Below, piece by piece: positions 1 to 9,685 of a stretch of 64,000 nucleotides of DNA. The translations under genes and the position numbers were made by a program. Numbering within the stretch: position 1 is the first letter of the stretch; each line of letters begins with the position of its first letter. The stretch is taken from assembly GCA_033398695.1 (NCBI GenBank), contig CM065815.1:139669001-139733000 (forward strand), read 5' to 3'. Source of the DNA: Orobanche coerulescens (Eukaryota; Streptophyta; Magnoliopsida; Lamiales; Orobanchaceae). The notes under the pieces were generated by a model that was given only the letters and a program-made list of their open reading frames with translations, was not told where the DNA came from and ran no database searches.

Positions 1-365
1 TCTGTTTTCGGTGGCAAATTAAAGGCACCGGGGCATTTATTATAATTGTATCGTTGTTATGGATTGGCCATTTATAAGGCAATTGAAGTATTGGATTGGG
101 ACTGTCGAGGATGGTTCCATTTCGTTGTATTGTTGTTATCGATTGGCCATTTCTAAGGCAATCGAAGTATTGAACTGGGACTGTCGATGATGGTTTCCCA
201 TCCATTGCATCATTGTTATCGATTAGCCATTATAAGGTAATCGATGTATTGAATTGGGACTGTTGAGGACATCTCCCATCCATGGTATTGTTGTTATCGA
301 TTAGCCATTCTAAGGCAATCGAGGTATTCGAATTGGGACTGCCGAGGATGGTGCCCATCCGGGAG
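1..365 (+). repeat. 78-80 bp tandem array with hairpin core
   Basis: At least four units begin at about 62, 141, 221 and 299. Each carries the core TCGATTGGCC, 6-8 nt, then GGCAATCGA, which can fold into a stem, followed by GGGACTGTCGAGGATGG. The same array occurs in reverse complement inside the A LTR at 20150-20560, and a 56-bp relative lies inside element E at 13703-14075. Confidence 0.8.
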
Positions 366-685
366 TTATTATTATCGTGTTGGACGACTCAAGACAGCAT
401 ACTATCATTCTTGTGAATTTGGTAATTTTGTGATCGTTGCCGTATGTGATTAATTGTGTTTGGAGGCTAGTCTCGGCTAGTGATCGATGGGTAAGTTTGG
501 GATTTGAACATTCGCGGTTGGTTTCCCAACACCTACAGTTCAGTAGATCACGGTCACTGGGTGATCTCATTATGGGTAAGTCTGGGGCTTGAACCTATCG
601 CAGTTGGTTTCCCAGCACCTGCAATTCAGCAGGTCACGATCATTGGATGACCTCATTGTGATCTGACAATTGTGTGGCTTAAATC

Positions 686-905
686 CGCCTCATTGTGATC
701 TGACTTGACTATGTAAATTCTTCCACCTCATTGTGATACAACTTCGGCTGTGTAGCTTCGTCCACCTCATTGTGATACAGCTTCGGATGTGTGGCTTCAT
801 CCACCTCGTTGTGATACAGCTTCGGTTGTGTGGCTTCGCCCACCTCATTATGATACAACTTTTGTTGTGTGGCTTCGTCCACCTCATTGTGATACAACTT
901 CGGGC
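686..905 (+). repeat. 39 bp tandem array
   Basis: The unit CACCTCATTGTGATACAAC plus TTCGG..GTGTGGCTTCGTC recurs at 724, 763, 802, 841 and 880, an exact 39-bp period, with a diverged copy before it. Because 39 is a multiple of three, the array gives open frames in several registers. These encode only a repeated peptide. Confidence 0.85.
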
Positions 906-1684
906 TGTTTGACTTTCAGGCCATTGTAATGATTTGCCGCTTCGATTGAGGAACTTTCAGGCCATCGTGATATTTTGCATCTTCGGCTGAGGGCTTTCAA
1001 GTCATGTGCGATATATTGGTATTTCAGTTGGAGCCTTCGGGCATCGTTGTTGTTATCTGTATCAGCTTTGGGTGGATTTGCCTTCGAGTAATTCGTGTTT
1101 GTGGTCTATATTTATTATTTGTCGTTGGGCGTTCGTATTATAACCTGTTGAGTAGGGACTAGTTGTATGCCGTGGGCATAGTGTTTCTCGAATGCTCGGT
1201 TCTTACCATTGTTTGGAGCATTTCATATTATCATTATTGTACCATTTGTTTTGCCTTTGGATGCATATCATGTTATACATGTATTTGATATTCATTATCT
1301 GGATGACTGACCCCGTGGGGGCGGAACATGTTTTCATGTTTTAGGTGTTTCGAGGAGGAAGCTAGACACATGGGCATGACGATGGCGACGAGGCATTCGA
1401 GCGATACTAATCCTGAGTTATTTCGGTGTTCATGTTGGTTAGTCAGCTTGGAGTGTTCTCCAGTTTGTCAGTTGCTGTCATTTTGTGTTATCCGAGTAAG
1501 GCACATGGATGTTGTTGTATTTTCATTTTGGCCATGTAGCCCCATCATTGTCATTGAAATTGCACATCAGAATATTGTGTCGGATATCATAGTAGGGGCT
1601 GTGATTTTTCTTTTTGGTCAGTTGATGTATTTTAGTCCTGTCCACGGCACTGTAATAAGCCAATGGGATTTGGAGGGTGTTATA

Positions 1685-2402
1685 CCGGGTCCGACCCGTC
1701 GACCTGCCTGGAAATTCAAAAAATAAGATTGTTTTTAAAAAAGTGATTGTTGGACCCGGCGGGTCGGACTCGGGACCCGGCAGGTCGGACGAAAAAAATT
1801 CAAAAATTTTCAAAAAAAAATGGGATGACCCATTAATGGATCAAGAAGCCTATCAAGAAGGCACAACTGAAGGAGAGTCTAGTCAAATGAGTCAAATCGA
1901 CGATCAAGACGACGGAGACATCACTTCGACTAAACGTAAGTAAGGTAAGTCAAATAAGTAAAAGAACTACGTAGGGTTTTGATTTCTCACGAGGATACTT
2001 AGGTAATTTAATTTTAAGTGAAAACTTAAAATTAAATACAAGCCCATTTTTCTAATTCTTTTTAAGTAAAAGAACTTCGTAGGGCTTTGATTCCTCACGA
2101 GGATACGTAAGCAATTTAATTTAAAGTGAAAATTTAAATTAAATACAAGATCATTTTTTCAGTTATTTTCTTTGTTCATTAGTTGTTTTTTCGTGTATAA
2201 ACTTATAATAAATAAAATTTAAAAATACCTTTTTAAAAAAAGAAAAGAAAAAATTCCACAGGTCGGACCCGGATCCGGACCCGTGGCCGACCCGTGAACT
2301 CGCAGATCCGTACATTTCATATGTACGGGTGGTGTACGGGTCCTGGTCGGCCGACCCGAGGACCCGTCGGGTCGGATCCGGACCCATATATGGGCACCTC
2401 TA
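1685..2402. mobile_element. Non-autonomous hAT-like transposon (internal deletion derivative)
   Basis: The right end reads inward (minus strand) as TAGAGGTGCCCATATATGGG, followed by GC-rich subterminal words of the type GGGTCGG/CCGACCC. This is the style of hAT-Ac ends in plants. Similar subterminal words occur at 1685-1790 on the left. Between them lie a short exon remnant (1836-1935) and two copies of a 3' module (GAACTWCGTAGGG..TTTGATT..CTCACGAGGATAC at about 1965-2005 and 2067-2108). No transposase core or dimerisation domain is present. The left terminus is masked by the end of the A-family LTR, so that LTR probably inserted into it. Confidence 0.5.
1836..1935 (+). pseudogene. Possible first exon remnant of a hAT transposase
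   Basis: A short acidic frame starts MDQEAYQEGTTEGESSQ and runs to a perfect splice-donor word GTAAGT at 1936-1941. The position (just inside the left subterminal repeats), the Ser/Glu/Asp-rich N-terminus and the following donor fit the first exon of a plant hAT transposase. Nothing of the BED finger, catalytic core or hATC domain follows. It is a decayed leftover. Identification rests on context and composition, not on a catalytic motif. Confidence 0.35.
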
Positions 2403-3100
2403 GACTTAACCCAACTGCCTGAACTACTGAGCCGACTAACCCGGCTGCATGAACTACTGAGCTGACCTAGACATGATCTAACTCACCGGCATGAAATACT
2501 AAGCTGACCCAGACATTATCTAACCTAGCTTTTGGAACATAACTCTTCACACTCCATAGTGCAGTGTCCGAATTAACGGAGACTATTTATGGAGGTAACC
2601 TTTCAGCTGAAGGGTTACAAAGAATTAAAGATACTTTAATCTGCAGTAACCCCCATCTGATGGAGTGGTTTTGGACCCGATAAAAGGGGGGTCTTCTGCA
2701 CTTCATTTGCATACGAACAAAATACATAAATACAAAAAATACGAACAACAACATATTTCAGCATATATTCCTTCTAGTTTCGTGCCCAGTTTCCAGCACT
2801 TAAACGTTCGCCGGAGTTCTGAGTTTTGGAGAGCACCTAACTCAGAAACATACCAGTTGTATCTTGGGGACATCTTGCCTGAGCCATCTGCTTTTATACG
2901 GGTGCAAAATTATCTTACGGAAAGAGTTCTGCTCGCCTCTGCTTATTTGAATTTCACTCCATCTTTAATTTACTAAAATTATAGTAGTTTGCTTTTGTTT
3001 ATAATTTTATTATAATTACATTGTTGAAAATTCACAGAATCAACACTCTGCACGTGAACTTTGGTATGTATGTCGACTTGACTCTTGAGTGTGTTTTGAT
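2403..3100 (+). other. Unassigned repeat-derived region with LTR-like promoter features
   Basis: This stretch begins with about three degenerate 40-45 bp repeats (words CATGAACTACTGAGCTGACC, 2409-2545). A 24-bp near-perfect palindrome follows (2595-2618, arms GTAACCTTTCAG and CTGAAGGGTTAC), then a TATA-like GATAAAAGGGG at 2679-2688 and a CT-rich leader. That order resembles a U3-R junction of a retrotransposon LTR, but I see no LTR termini or partner copy. The 103-codon open frame at 2665-2976 matches nothing I recognise. Confidence 0.3.
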
Positions 3101-3326
3101 GCCAAATTAGAATCGAGCTACTATCCCCTTAAAAGACTTTATTAAGGTGAAAGTAACCGAGACTTTTTGTTTCGGAAATTCGCCTAGGTCATTTAATTTC
3201 TATACAGGTAAGATATTTAGTTCATTCTTCTAAATACAATAATGAATAAATAAAACAGCAAAATACTCAATGAAAACTGAAGTGCGACATAATTTATGCA
3301 ATAAACGTGTTTCATCCCGCCATCAG
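3101..3326. other. No feature seen (spacer upstream of tRNA genes)
   Basis: AT-rich single-copy-looking spacer. I find no coding frame, repeat unit or transposon terminus in it. Confidence 0.4.
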
Positions 3327-3398
3327 GTCGTTGTAGTATAGTGGTGAGTATTCCCGCCTGTCACGCGGGTGACCCGGGTTCGATCCCCGGCAACGGCG
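3327..3398 (+). tRNA. tRNA-Asp (anticodon GTC)
   Basis: A 72-nt sequence folds as a canonical cloverleaf. The acceptor stem pairs GTCGTTG with CAACGGC and leaves discriminator G. The D-arm box A is TAGTATAGTGG, the anticodon loop is CTGTCAC with GTC at 3360-3362, and the T-arm box B is GGGTTCGATCC. The sequence is the plant nuclear cytosolic type. No intron is present. A Pol III terminator run follows at 3403-3407. The 3' end of this tRNA plus CCA is the primer implied by the primer-binding site of element H at 59755-59773. Confidence 0.97.
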
Positions 3399-3402
3399 AA
3401 TG

Positions 3403-3407
3403 TTTTT
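3403..3407 (+). terminator. Pol III T-run terminator of tRNA-Asp
   Basis: Five T residues begin 5 nt after the mature 3' end, as expected for Pol III release. Confidence 0.8.
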
Positions 3408-3464
3408 GTCATCTTTTATTACAGTTCATAGATGTGTAGGTATTGTTCATTAACTACAGCAAAT

Positions 3465-3537
3465 GCCCGTCTAGCTCAGTCGGTAGAGCGCAAGGCTCTT
3501 AACCTTGTGGTCGTGGGTTCGAGCCCCACGGTGGGCG
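3465..3537 (+). tRNA. tRNA-Lys (anticodon CTT)
   Basis: A 73-nt cloverleaf. The acceptor stem pairs GCCCGTC with GGTGGGC (with G-T pairs) and leaves discriminator G. Box A is TAGCTCAGTCGG, the anticodon loop is CTCTTAA with CTT at 3498-3500, and box B is GGGTTCGAGCC. It is intron-less and of the plant nuclear type. It lies 66 nt downstream of tRNA-Asp in the same orientation, with a CAA word just before it and T-runs behind it. Confidence 0.97.
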
Positions 3538-4249
3538 CATTTCGTTTTGCTTTTTTATTCCGAGAGCAATTGTTTTTTCTCTGTGTTAATACTGTTTTTG
3601 AAGCCGAGACCAATTTGCCAATTAATTGGGCAAACACGATAGCATATCACTATTTATGTATTTGCGAATATTAAAACATACTTACTATTTAATATGAGAC
3701 ATCATGGCCCGTGCGATGCACAGATTTTATTCACCATGAAAGAATCATATTTTGTATTTGAGGTAAAAAAATATTCGGATTAAATTGACACGCTGATTTC
3801 TTTTGAATACAACATTTAAATCAATGGATTTTATTATTTCATTCCATTACCTTGTGATAGACACAATACATCGCAACAAAATTATAAATAACAACTCGAC
3901 AATTATCATGTGTTTTATTCCTTGTGGTCTTTTATTTAAGTTAACCTTATTTTGTAATAACCATAACTAAATCTTAGGCAATCAATTATCATCATTTACC
4001 CTCTACTTCCCAAACCATCATAAGCAAGAGTACTACAAAAAAAAACTTAAAGGCTGATTATATGCATTTATAACAAATTATAGGCTATAATGCAATCTTG
4101 ATAGCATATCACTATTTATGTATTTGCGAATATTGAAACATACTTACTATTTAATATTACAGATAATTAGTTTCGTAATTACTTTTTATAGATAATTATG
4201 GAAGAAAAAAAATATTTTGTGTTGGGTTGATCTTATAATTATAAAAATA
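3538..4249. repeat. AT-rich intergenic region with a 57 bp direct duplication
   Basis: The segment 3639-3695 (GATAGCATATCACTATTTAT... to TACTTACTATTTAATAT) recurs at 4100-4156 with about one mismatch. A short hairpin word GCCCGTGCGATGCAC lies near 3710-3724; such words occur near some transposon ends, but no matching terminus is visible. No gene is seen. Confidence 0.5.
3544..3556 (+). terminator. Pol III T-run terminators of tRNA-Lys
   Basis: A T4 run at 3544-3547 is backed by a T6 run at 3551-3556, within 20 nt of the tRNA 3' end. Confidence 0.75.
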
Positions 4250-4375
4250 AGAGAAATGATACATCCTGCTTTGCAGGTGTTGTACCGTGTATTTTATAAA
4301 TATTTCATTATAATATTAATTAATATTATTATGGTGGGGTGTGGATGGTGGGGTGTTGATGTATATCATTCCTCT
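4250..4375. mobile_element. MITE copy 1 (one terminal inverted repeat shortened)
   Basis: It begins AGAGAAATGATACATC and ends GGGGTGTTGATGTATATCATTCCTCT. AAAAATA flanks it on both sides (4243-4249 and 4376-4382) as a target-site duplication. Compared with copy 2 at 5478-5623 it lacks about 21 bp of the left terminal repeat. It is non-coding with an AT-rich core containing TTAATATTAATTAATATTA. Confidence 0.65.
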
Positions 4376-4446
4376 AAAAATAATGATTTGGGCATTGAGT
4401 TCGGTGGACATATTTGTTCTTCCTATTTTTAAAGTCGAGACAACAT

Positions 4447-5470
4447 GCCGAATGATATAAAAATTGATCTTATAATTATAAAATTTGCTGCCGTAGATGC
4501 TGTAGAAAATGACGAATGATGCAAAACCGAGGTAAGAGTTGGACTCTCTCTCTGTAAGACGAAATTGTCCCGCACAGTACACATGGCTCAACGGCAAACG
4601 TCCCCAAGATACAACGGTTTTCTATGAACTCGATACCTTGTACTAGGAATCGAATTCCGGGCAAACTACTGAATACTCTGGACTTGTAGTATGAATTCTA
4701 GGCTAGTATGAGTGTGTTAATTATCTTGATTAATTCTGCGTGAATAATCATCATCTGCAGGGGCTTATTTATAGCCTGTAAAGGACCCTGTCCGAATCAG
4801 TGTGACTTTCTGGCTGGACAGACATCTTGTGGTCTGGTGGGAAGGGCTGCATCCAAACCATTGTGCTGGTTCAAATTGCACAGAATGGTCCGAACCATTG
4901 CACCGATTTGGTCGTGAACCGCCACACGTGTTCCACACCCGCCAAATCATCTATTTGACATGTCACTGCCACTTGTCATCATAGTCACCCTCCACGTCAT
5001 CTGAGCCACTATCTCAGTTGTCAAAACGAAAGGCTCCTAGTCACCCTCAAAACGAAGTGCAAAGTGCGCCTACGAAGCGTCCGTTGCGCGTGCACGTGCA
5101 CGTGCTCGAACTCGGACTCGGAAGGTGCTTTGCACATTCCTCGTAGGATTCGGATTTTAGCCTTAAAAATTAATTAAAGCCAACTAGGGTGCACCATAAT
5201 GAAGCACACTTGATTGCTCCTTTATGGTGGAATGTACTTTATAAATAGCTCAACTTTTCCTTGTGTTTCCAATGTGGGATGGGATTTCATACCACATTCC
5301 CAACTATTAAATGGTTTAACTTTGTGCATTAATTACTCATTCATTTCTTAATAAAATTGAACAAGTAAATATACTAAATTAATCTACACAAAATGTAGAT
5401 TCCAAATATACCATTTAATGTCAATAATTAGCATAATTAATTATGGTATTACTTAAGCTATTTTTCCAAC
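4447..5470 (-). repeat. Ty1/copia LTR remnant (J)
   Basis: On the minus strand the sequence starts TGTTGGAAAAATAGC at about 5470, the classic copia LTR start. It has a TATA box (CTATAAATAAGCC, minus, about 4764-4775) and a downstream leader ending near GGTATCGAGTTC and TATCTTGGGGACG, typical of copia R-U5 regions. Its U3 contains a double G-box palindrome at 5092-5105 and a hairpin at 5192-5229. No PBS, PPT or coding region adjoins, so it is solo or truncated. Confidence 0.4.
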
Positions 5471-5477
5471 AAAAATA

Positions 5478-5623
5478 AGAGATATGATACATCAACACCC
5501 CAACCATCAACATCCTGCTTTGCAGGTGTTGTAGCGTGTGCTTTATAAACATTTTATTTTAATATTAATTAATATTATTATGGTGGGGTGTGGATGGGTG
5601 GGGTGTTGATGTATCATTCCTCT
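5478..5623. mobile_element. MITE copy 2 with full terminal inverted repeats
   Basis: The 146-bp element has terminal inverted repeats of about 30 bp (left AGAGATATGATACATCAACA..., right ...TGTTGATGTATCATTCCTCT) and flanking AAAAATA duplications (5471-5477 and 5624-5630). It is non-coding. Target length and termini suggest a hAT or Mutator-type MITE; the superfamily is not certain. The right flank (5631-5694) is also shared with copy 1, so the two arose by segmental duplication and not by two insertions. Confidence 0.7.
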
Positions 5624-5694
5624 AAAAATAATGATTTGGGGATTGAGTTCGGTGGACATATTTGTTCTTCCTATTTTTAAAGTCGAGACAACAT

Positions 5695-6501
5695 GTTAAT
5701 TAAGTTGGTTTAAGAAAAATATTTTGGGCTTATACGCAAACTAAAATAATTATAAAATAATGACTTTTATTGGTATATAAATACAATACTCAAGTAGAAG
5801 ATTATTATTTATAATTATTCAATATTGGGCGTTGGGTTATCGAACAATTGATATTAACCAAATTAGTATTTCTAAGTATAGTGAGTTTTATAATTATTTT
5901 TATCAGATAATTATATGGTATCACAATAATTCGGGTTGGTATATAAATGCAATACTCAGGTACTAGACCATTATTTGTAAGTGTTCAAAATCAATTACTT
6001 CACTGGGCGTTGGGTTACCAAACCATTGGTATCTAAATATTATATTTCAGGTAATCAAACTACTACTTGTAAGTATCACAACATATCATTATCTACAAGT
6101 AATCAAATGTATTTACGAGTATTCAAATGTAATTACTATATTCGACGGTAGGTAATCAATCATATAGTATTTAAATACAATATTTCAGATAATCAAACTA
6201 CTACTTGCATATATAGTGTGAGATTTGCAATTATTTTTCATTAGATAATTAAGTGGGTCTTAGAAGGAAGAAAATAATTTAGACTGGTAGCAGGACACTA
6301 AAATAACTACAAGAATAATAATTTGGGCATTGCGTTTGAACACTATAGTGGGCGTATTTGTTTTTCCTATTTCTGAAGCCGAGATAACATGATAATTAAG
6401 TGGGCCTAAGAAAATGGGCTTAAAGCAAACTAAAATAATTATAAAAATATTTTATTTGGGTTGGTACGTAAATACGATACTCAGTAGAGGACTATTATTT
6501 G
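5695..6501. repeat. Degenerate AT-rich tandem array (about 85-170 bp units)
   Basis: Words such as TTGGTATATAAATACAATACTCA, GGGCGTTGGGTTA.CGAA.CATTG and AGATAATTA recur at about 5768, 5936, 6170 and 6458. A diverged copy of the MITE flank (TTTGGGCATTG..GGACATATTTG-like to GAGATAACATG) lies at 6319-6391. There is no coding content. Confidence 0.5.
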
Positions 6502-7267
6502 TGTTGGGATAAATCCTCCTAAAGTTTTGATAAGTGCAAAACCTATAGCAGCATAGTTTTACAGTAGTCAAAAACGACAACAAGTTGGACGTTGGAGTCC
6601 AACAACAAACGCAAGCATATAGCAGGTCAGGGTACAACAGAAAAGATACACTGGTGAGTTGTAGTCTCTACAGGAGAAACATAAATGCTACAGCAAAGAA
6701 CTTCTCAATAAGCTACAACAAAGATCCGTTAGACTGGATGGATATTTATCTATAAATTATTGGAGCGATGGGGGAAAGCACATCCGTATTAAATGGTGCC
6801 TGACAATAGAAGAGTTTGACAGCTAAGAGAGAAGACTACATTAAATGGAAATCTGATAAAGGAAAGTCTTCCATATACCATGATTTCAGGATGTCAGAAA
6901 CTCACCAACCTTCAACTATCATATTGGTGAATGACTACTTTCGTTCAGCTACATAAAGATGAAATACCTTACGAGGAAAAAAAACAAGCATGCATAAGTA
7001 TTGAAAAGGAAATGACTAAAGTCTAGAGAGACGAAACCGGTGTATAAGTCCAACATATATCCAGATGACAAAAAGACAAGATGAGCTCAAATGCCATATC
7101 TCGAGCTCAGAATAGCCTCAATCCAAAGATAGAGCTTAAATGTTCGGAGAACTGTTCGGTGACAATCAAACTTATATTCTCTAGTGTTCAGAGGGGTCCG
7201 ATCTTGTGTAGGTCGTGAAGCCAATTATTTTATATTTTCACTTCACATTTTTAATTTATTTACTGCA
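6502..7267 (+). repeat. Ty1/copia LTR remnant (plus orientation)
   Basis: It starts TGTTGGGATAAATCC at 6502, the copia-type LTR start, and is preceded by the AT-rich array. A TATA-like ATCTATAAATTA lies at about 6748-6760. The expected CCAACA end is not reached before the hAT fragment begins near 7268, so the LTR is truncated. No coding sequence is attached. Confidence 0.4.
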
Positions 7268-7652
7268 ATTCCAAGAGACTGATCAAGACTAGACGCCAGC
7301 ATCCAACCAAAATCAGGTAAGTAAGGTAAGTGAAGAACTATGTGGGCTTTGATTCTTTCAAGATACGTAGGCAACTTAATTATTACATTTTTATTAAATA
7401 ATCATTTAAATTTGATTGTTTTATAAAATTGTAATAATTAAGATCAAGCCCTTTTTTAATTTAATTTTTTTTAAAATAGGTTCGGCCCACCCTACTATGA
7501 CCCGATTAAAACCCTGGCCCTCCTATGACTCTGGACCGGCCCTGATATGGCCTGACCCTAGACATAGCAGTGCTAGGGTTGGTCAGCCATGACCCGTGAA
7601 CCGGCCCGGGCCCGACCCTGCTATGACAGGAACCAGCCCGTGGCCATCTCTA
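7268..7652. mobile_element. hAT-like transposon end inserted in the integrase of G
   Basis: The right terminus reads inward (minus) TAGAGATGGCCACGGGC with GC-rich subterminal words (GGGTCGGGCCCGGGCCGG type). The inner part repeats the 3' module of the 1685-2402 element (GTAAGTAAGGTAAGT, GGGCTTTGATTC, GATACGTAGGCAA). The terminus abuts the gypsy integrase frame at 7653, and CCCTCAAT (7653-7660) is the presumptive 8-bp target. The left end is missing. No transposase is present. Confidence 0.55.
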
Positions 7653-8540
7653 CCCTCAATATATCTTCCAAGGTTTGTATCGTGCGCTCGGTCTGTCCAT
7701 CCGTCTGAGGGTGATAGGCTATGCTAAAATGCAACTGGGTTCCCATAGCTTTATGGACAGCTTTCCAAAAACGGGACACATATCTGGTGTCGCTCTCTGA
7801 TATTATGGATGAGGGAACGTCGTGTAGTCTCACGACCTCCCTGATGAAAATAGTGGCTAAATGCTCTGTTCCGGTCGCTTTCTGAATTGGAATAAAATGT
7901 GCTGATTTCGTTAACCGATCAACGATAACCCAAATTGTGTCCTTTCCTCCCACCGTCATTGGTAACTTAGTAACAAAATCCATTGATATGCTTTCCCATT
8001 TCCACTCAGGAATGGGTAAGGGTTGCATGATTCCGACTGGTCTGCGATGTTCAATTTTTACTTGTTGGCACGTCATACAGCGGGCAACGAATCTAGCCAC
8101 TTCCCATTTCATATTTTTCCACCAAAAACTTTGTCGTAGATCCTTGTATATTTTGCTTGCTCCGGGGTGAATGGAGTAGGGAGTGGAGTGTGCTTCTCTC
8201 AGTATAGTTTGCTTCAGCTCGTCATTCGGTGGAATACATATCCTATTCTTGAACCTTACCAAGTCCCCCTGGATCTTATAGTCAGAAACATTTCCCTTAT
8301 TGATTCTCGCACCGATCACATATAGTTCGAGATCCTCCATCTGTGCTAGACGTATCTCATTTAGTAAGGACGAGTGTATATTGATTGAGCACAATTTTCC
8401 TTGACTGTGTTGTACCCATACTTCAGTACCATTCCCCCTGATGTCTTGCTGTAGTTCGAGTTGAACCGTTAGGTTGGATAACATTACTTCCTGTGTAGTT
8501 TTCCGACTGAGTGCATCAGCTACGACATTGGCCTTCCGGG
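7653..8540 (-). pseudogene. pol: Element G integrase remnant (Ty3/gypsy chromovirus)
   Basis: In coding direction: the end of RNase H ([12 protein letters not shown]), a linker, the integrase HHCC zinc finger (H in REAHSTPYSIH, CMTC), core D in SMDFVTKLP, the second acidic position in IISESDTRY (Glu where the family has Asp, and Ser where it has Arg), and the third in TDGQTERTIQTLED. The frame is then cut at 7653 by the hAT terminus, so the C-terminal domain and chromodomain are lost. The frame is otherwise open for about 295 codons. The closest family type is Tekay/Del-like chromoviruses, compare the integrase of E. Confidence 0.85.
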
Positions 8541-9339
8541 GTGGTATGAGATTTCCACATCGTAGTCTTTGATTAGCTCCAACCAACGCCTCTGCCTCAT
8601 GTTTAATTCCCTCTGGGTGAAGATACATTTCTGACTCTTATGGTCCGTGAAAATCTTACAAGTGACTCCGTAAAGATAGTGCCTCAAAATCTTGAGGGTG
8701 TGTACCACTGTGGCTAGCTCTAAGTCATGCGTCGAGTAATTCATTTCGTACGACTTCAGTTATCGAGACGCGTATGCAAACTCTGTCGTTCTGAATGAAG
8801 ACACACCCCAGCCTATGCTTAGATGCATCCGTGTATATAACGAATCGTTTCGTACCCGGCGGTAGCACTAACAGTGGAGCAGTAATCAACCTCCTCTTGA
8901 GTTCATCAAAGCTCTTTTGACAATCCGTAGTCCAAACAAACTTGGTACTTTTCCTTAGTGGGTTCGTTAATGGTCGAGTGATACAGGAAAAAGCCTCGAC
9001 GACTCTTCGATAATAACCTGCCAATCCTAGAAAACTCCTTACCTCATTGACGTTCTTCGGTGGTTCCCAACTCATTATTGTTTCAATCTTATGTGGATCG
9101 ACTTTAATGCCTTCCGCCGAGACAACATGTCTGAAGAAAATTACTTCCGGCATCCAGAATTCGCACTTGGCAAGTTTTGCGTAAAGTTGGTGTTGCCTTA
9201 ACACGCTCAGTACCTGTCTCAAATGTTCTTCGTGTTCCTGTCGGCTTCGAGAATAAATTAGGATGTCGTCAATAAAACCACGACACATTTATCGAGGAAA
9301 TTGATTAAAACTGTTCATTAACTCAGTGAAAACGGCTGG
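8500..9339 (-). pseudogene. pol: Element G reverse transcriptase (C-terminal half) and RNase H
   Basis: The fragment starts inside RT at the codons for PAVFTELMNSF, exactly where the A LTR was inserted (9340). It shows the catalytic FIDD box ([12 protein letters not shown]), the conserved [10 protein letters not shown] connection motif, and RNase H motifs VIYTDAS and THDLELA. Breaks: a TAA at about 9289, a frameshift near 8785, an in-frame TAA nearby and a compensating shift near 8535. The N-terminal part of RT must lie on the far side of element A, outside the window. This is an old, immobile copy. Confidence 0.85.
9335..9339. other. Left target site of element A (GCTGG) in the RT of G
   Basis: GCTGG directly precedes the LTR terminus TGTAACACCC and belongs to the RT reading frame of G. 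The matching copy should lie beyond the right edge of the window. Confidence 0.5.
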
Positions 9340-9685
9340 TGTAACACCCCCAAATCCCATTGGGTTATTACAGTGCCGTGGACCCCACACCAGGAGATCC
9401 ACCAGTGAACACGACTAAAATACATCAAATTAACCAACAAGGGAAATCACAGTCCCTACTATGATATCCGACACCATATCCGATACGAAATTTCAACGAC
9501 AATGAAGGGCCTTCATGGACAAATAAAAATACAACAAAATCCATGAGTCCTGCTCGGATAATACAAAATGACAACAACTAACGAAATCGGAGTACTCCAA
9601 CTGTCTAACCGATATGAACACCGAAACAACTCGAACTAGTATCGCTCGAACGCCTCGTCGCCATCGTCTGTCCCTGTGTCTCAAC
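9340..9685 (-). repeat. Element A 3' LTR, part 1 (U5 end)
   Basis: The minus-strand LTR end (...GGATTTGGGGGTGTTACA) sits at 9340 inside the RT of G. Sequence matches 1345-1684 in reverse complement. It is interrupted at 9685 by element E and continues at 19041. Confidence 0.8.

Larger units (their letters stand above)
1..1684 (+). repeat. Partial LTR of family A (3' portion, plus orientation)
   Basis: The reverse complement of the A 3' LTR pieces at 9340-9685 and 19041-20560 aligns along this stretch. Shared landmarks are the segment near 1285-1350 with the words CCCCGTGGG and ATGTTTTAGGTG, and the end ATGGGATTTGGAGGGTGTTATA, which matches the A terminus GGGGGTGTTACA with one C to T change. 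The LTR stops at 1684. No primer-binding site follows, so this is a 3' LTR or a solo LTR whose start lies left of the window. It contains two tandem arrays (about 1-360 and 686-905). The open frames in it are repeat-driven and are not genes. Confidence 0.75.

Noticed and set aside
690..897. Overlapping open frames of 62-65 codons with repeated peptide
   Set aside because: They are produced by a 39-bp tandem array whose period is a multiple of three; there is no gene context.
2403..3100. Possible Cassandra-type TRIM (5S-promoter LTR) next to the tRNA genes
   Set aside because: I do not see the conserved 5S rRNA internal promoter words and no paired short LTRs.
3700..3730. Helitron 3' end suggested by the hairpin word GCCCGTGCGATGCAC
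   Set aside because: No CTRR terminus follows and no TC-start partner could be found.
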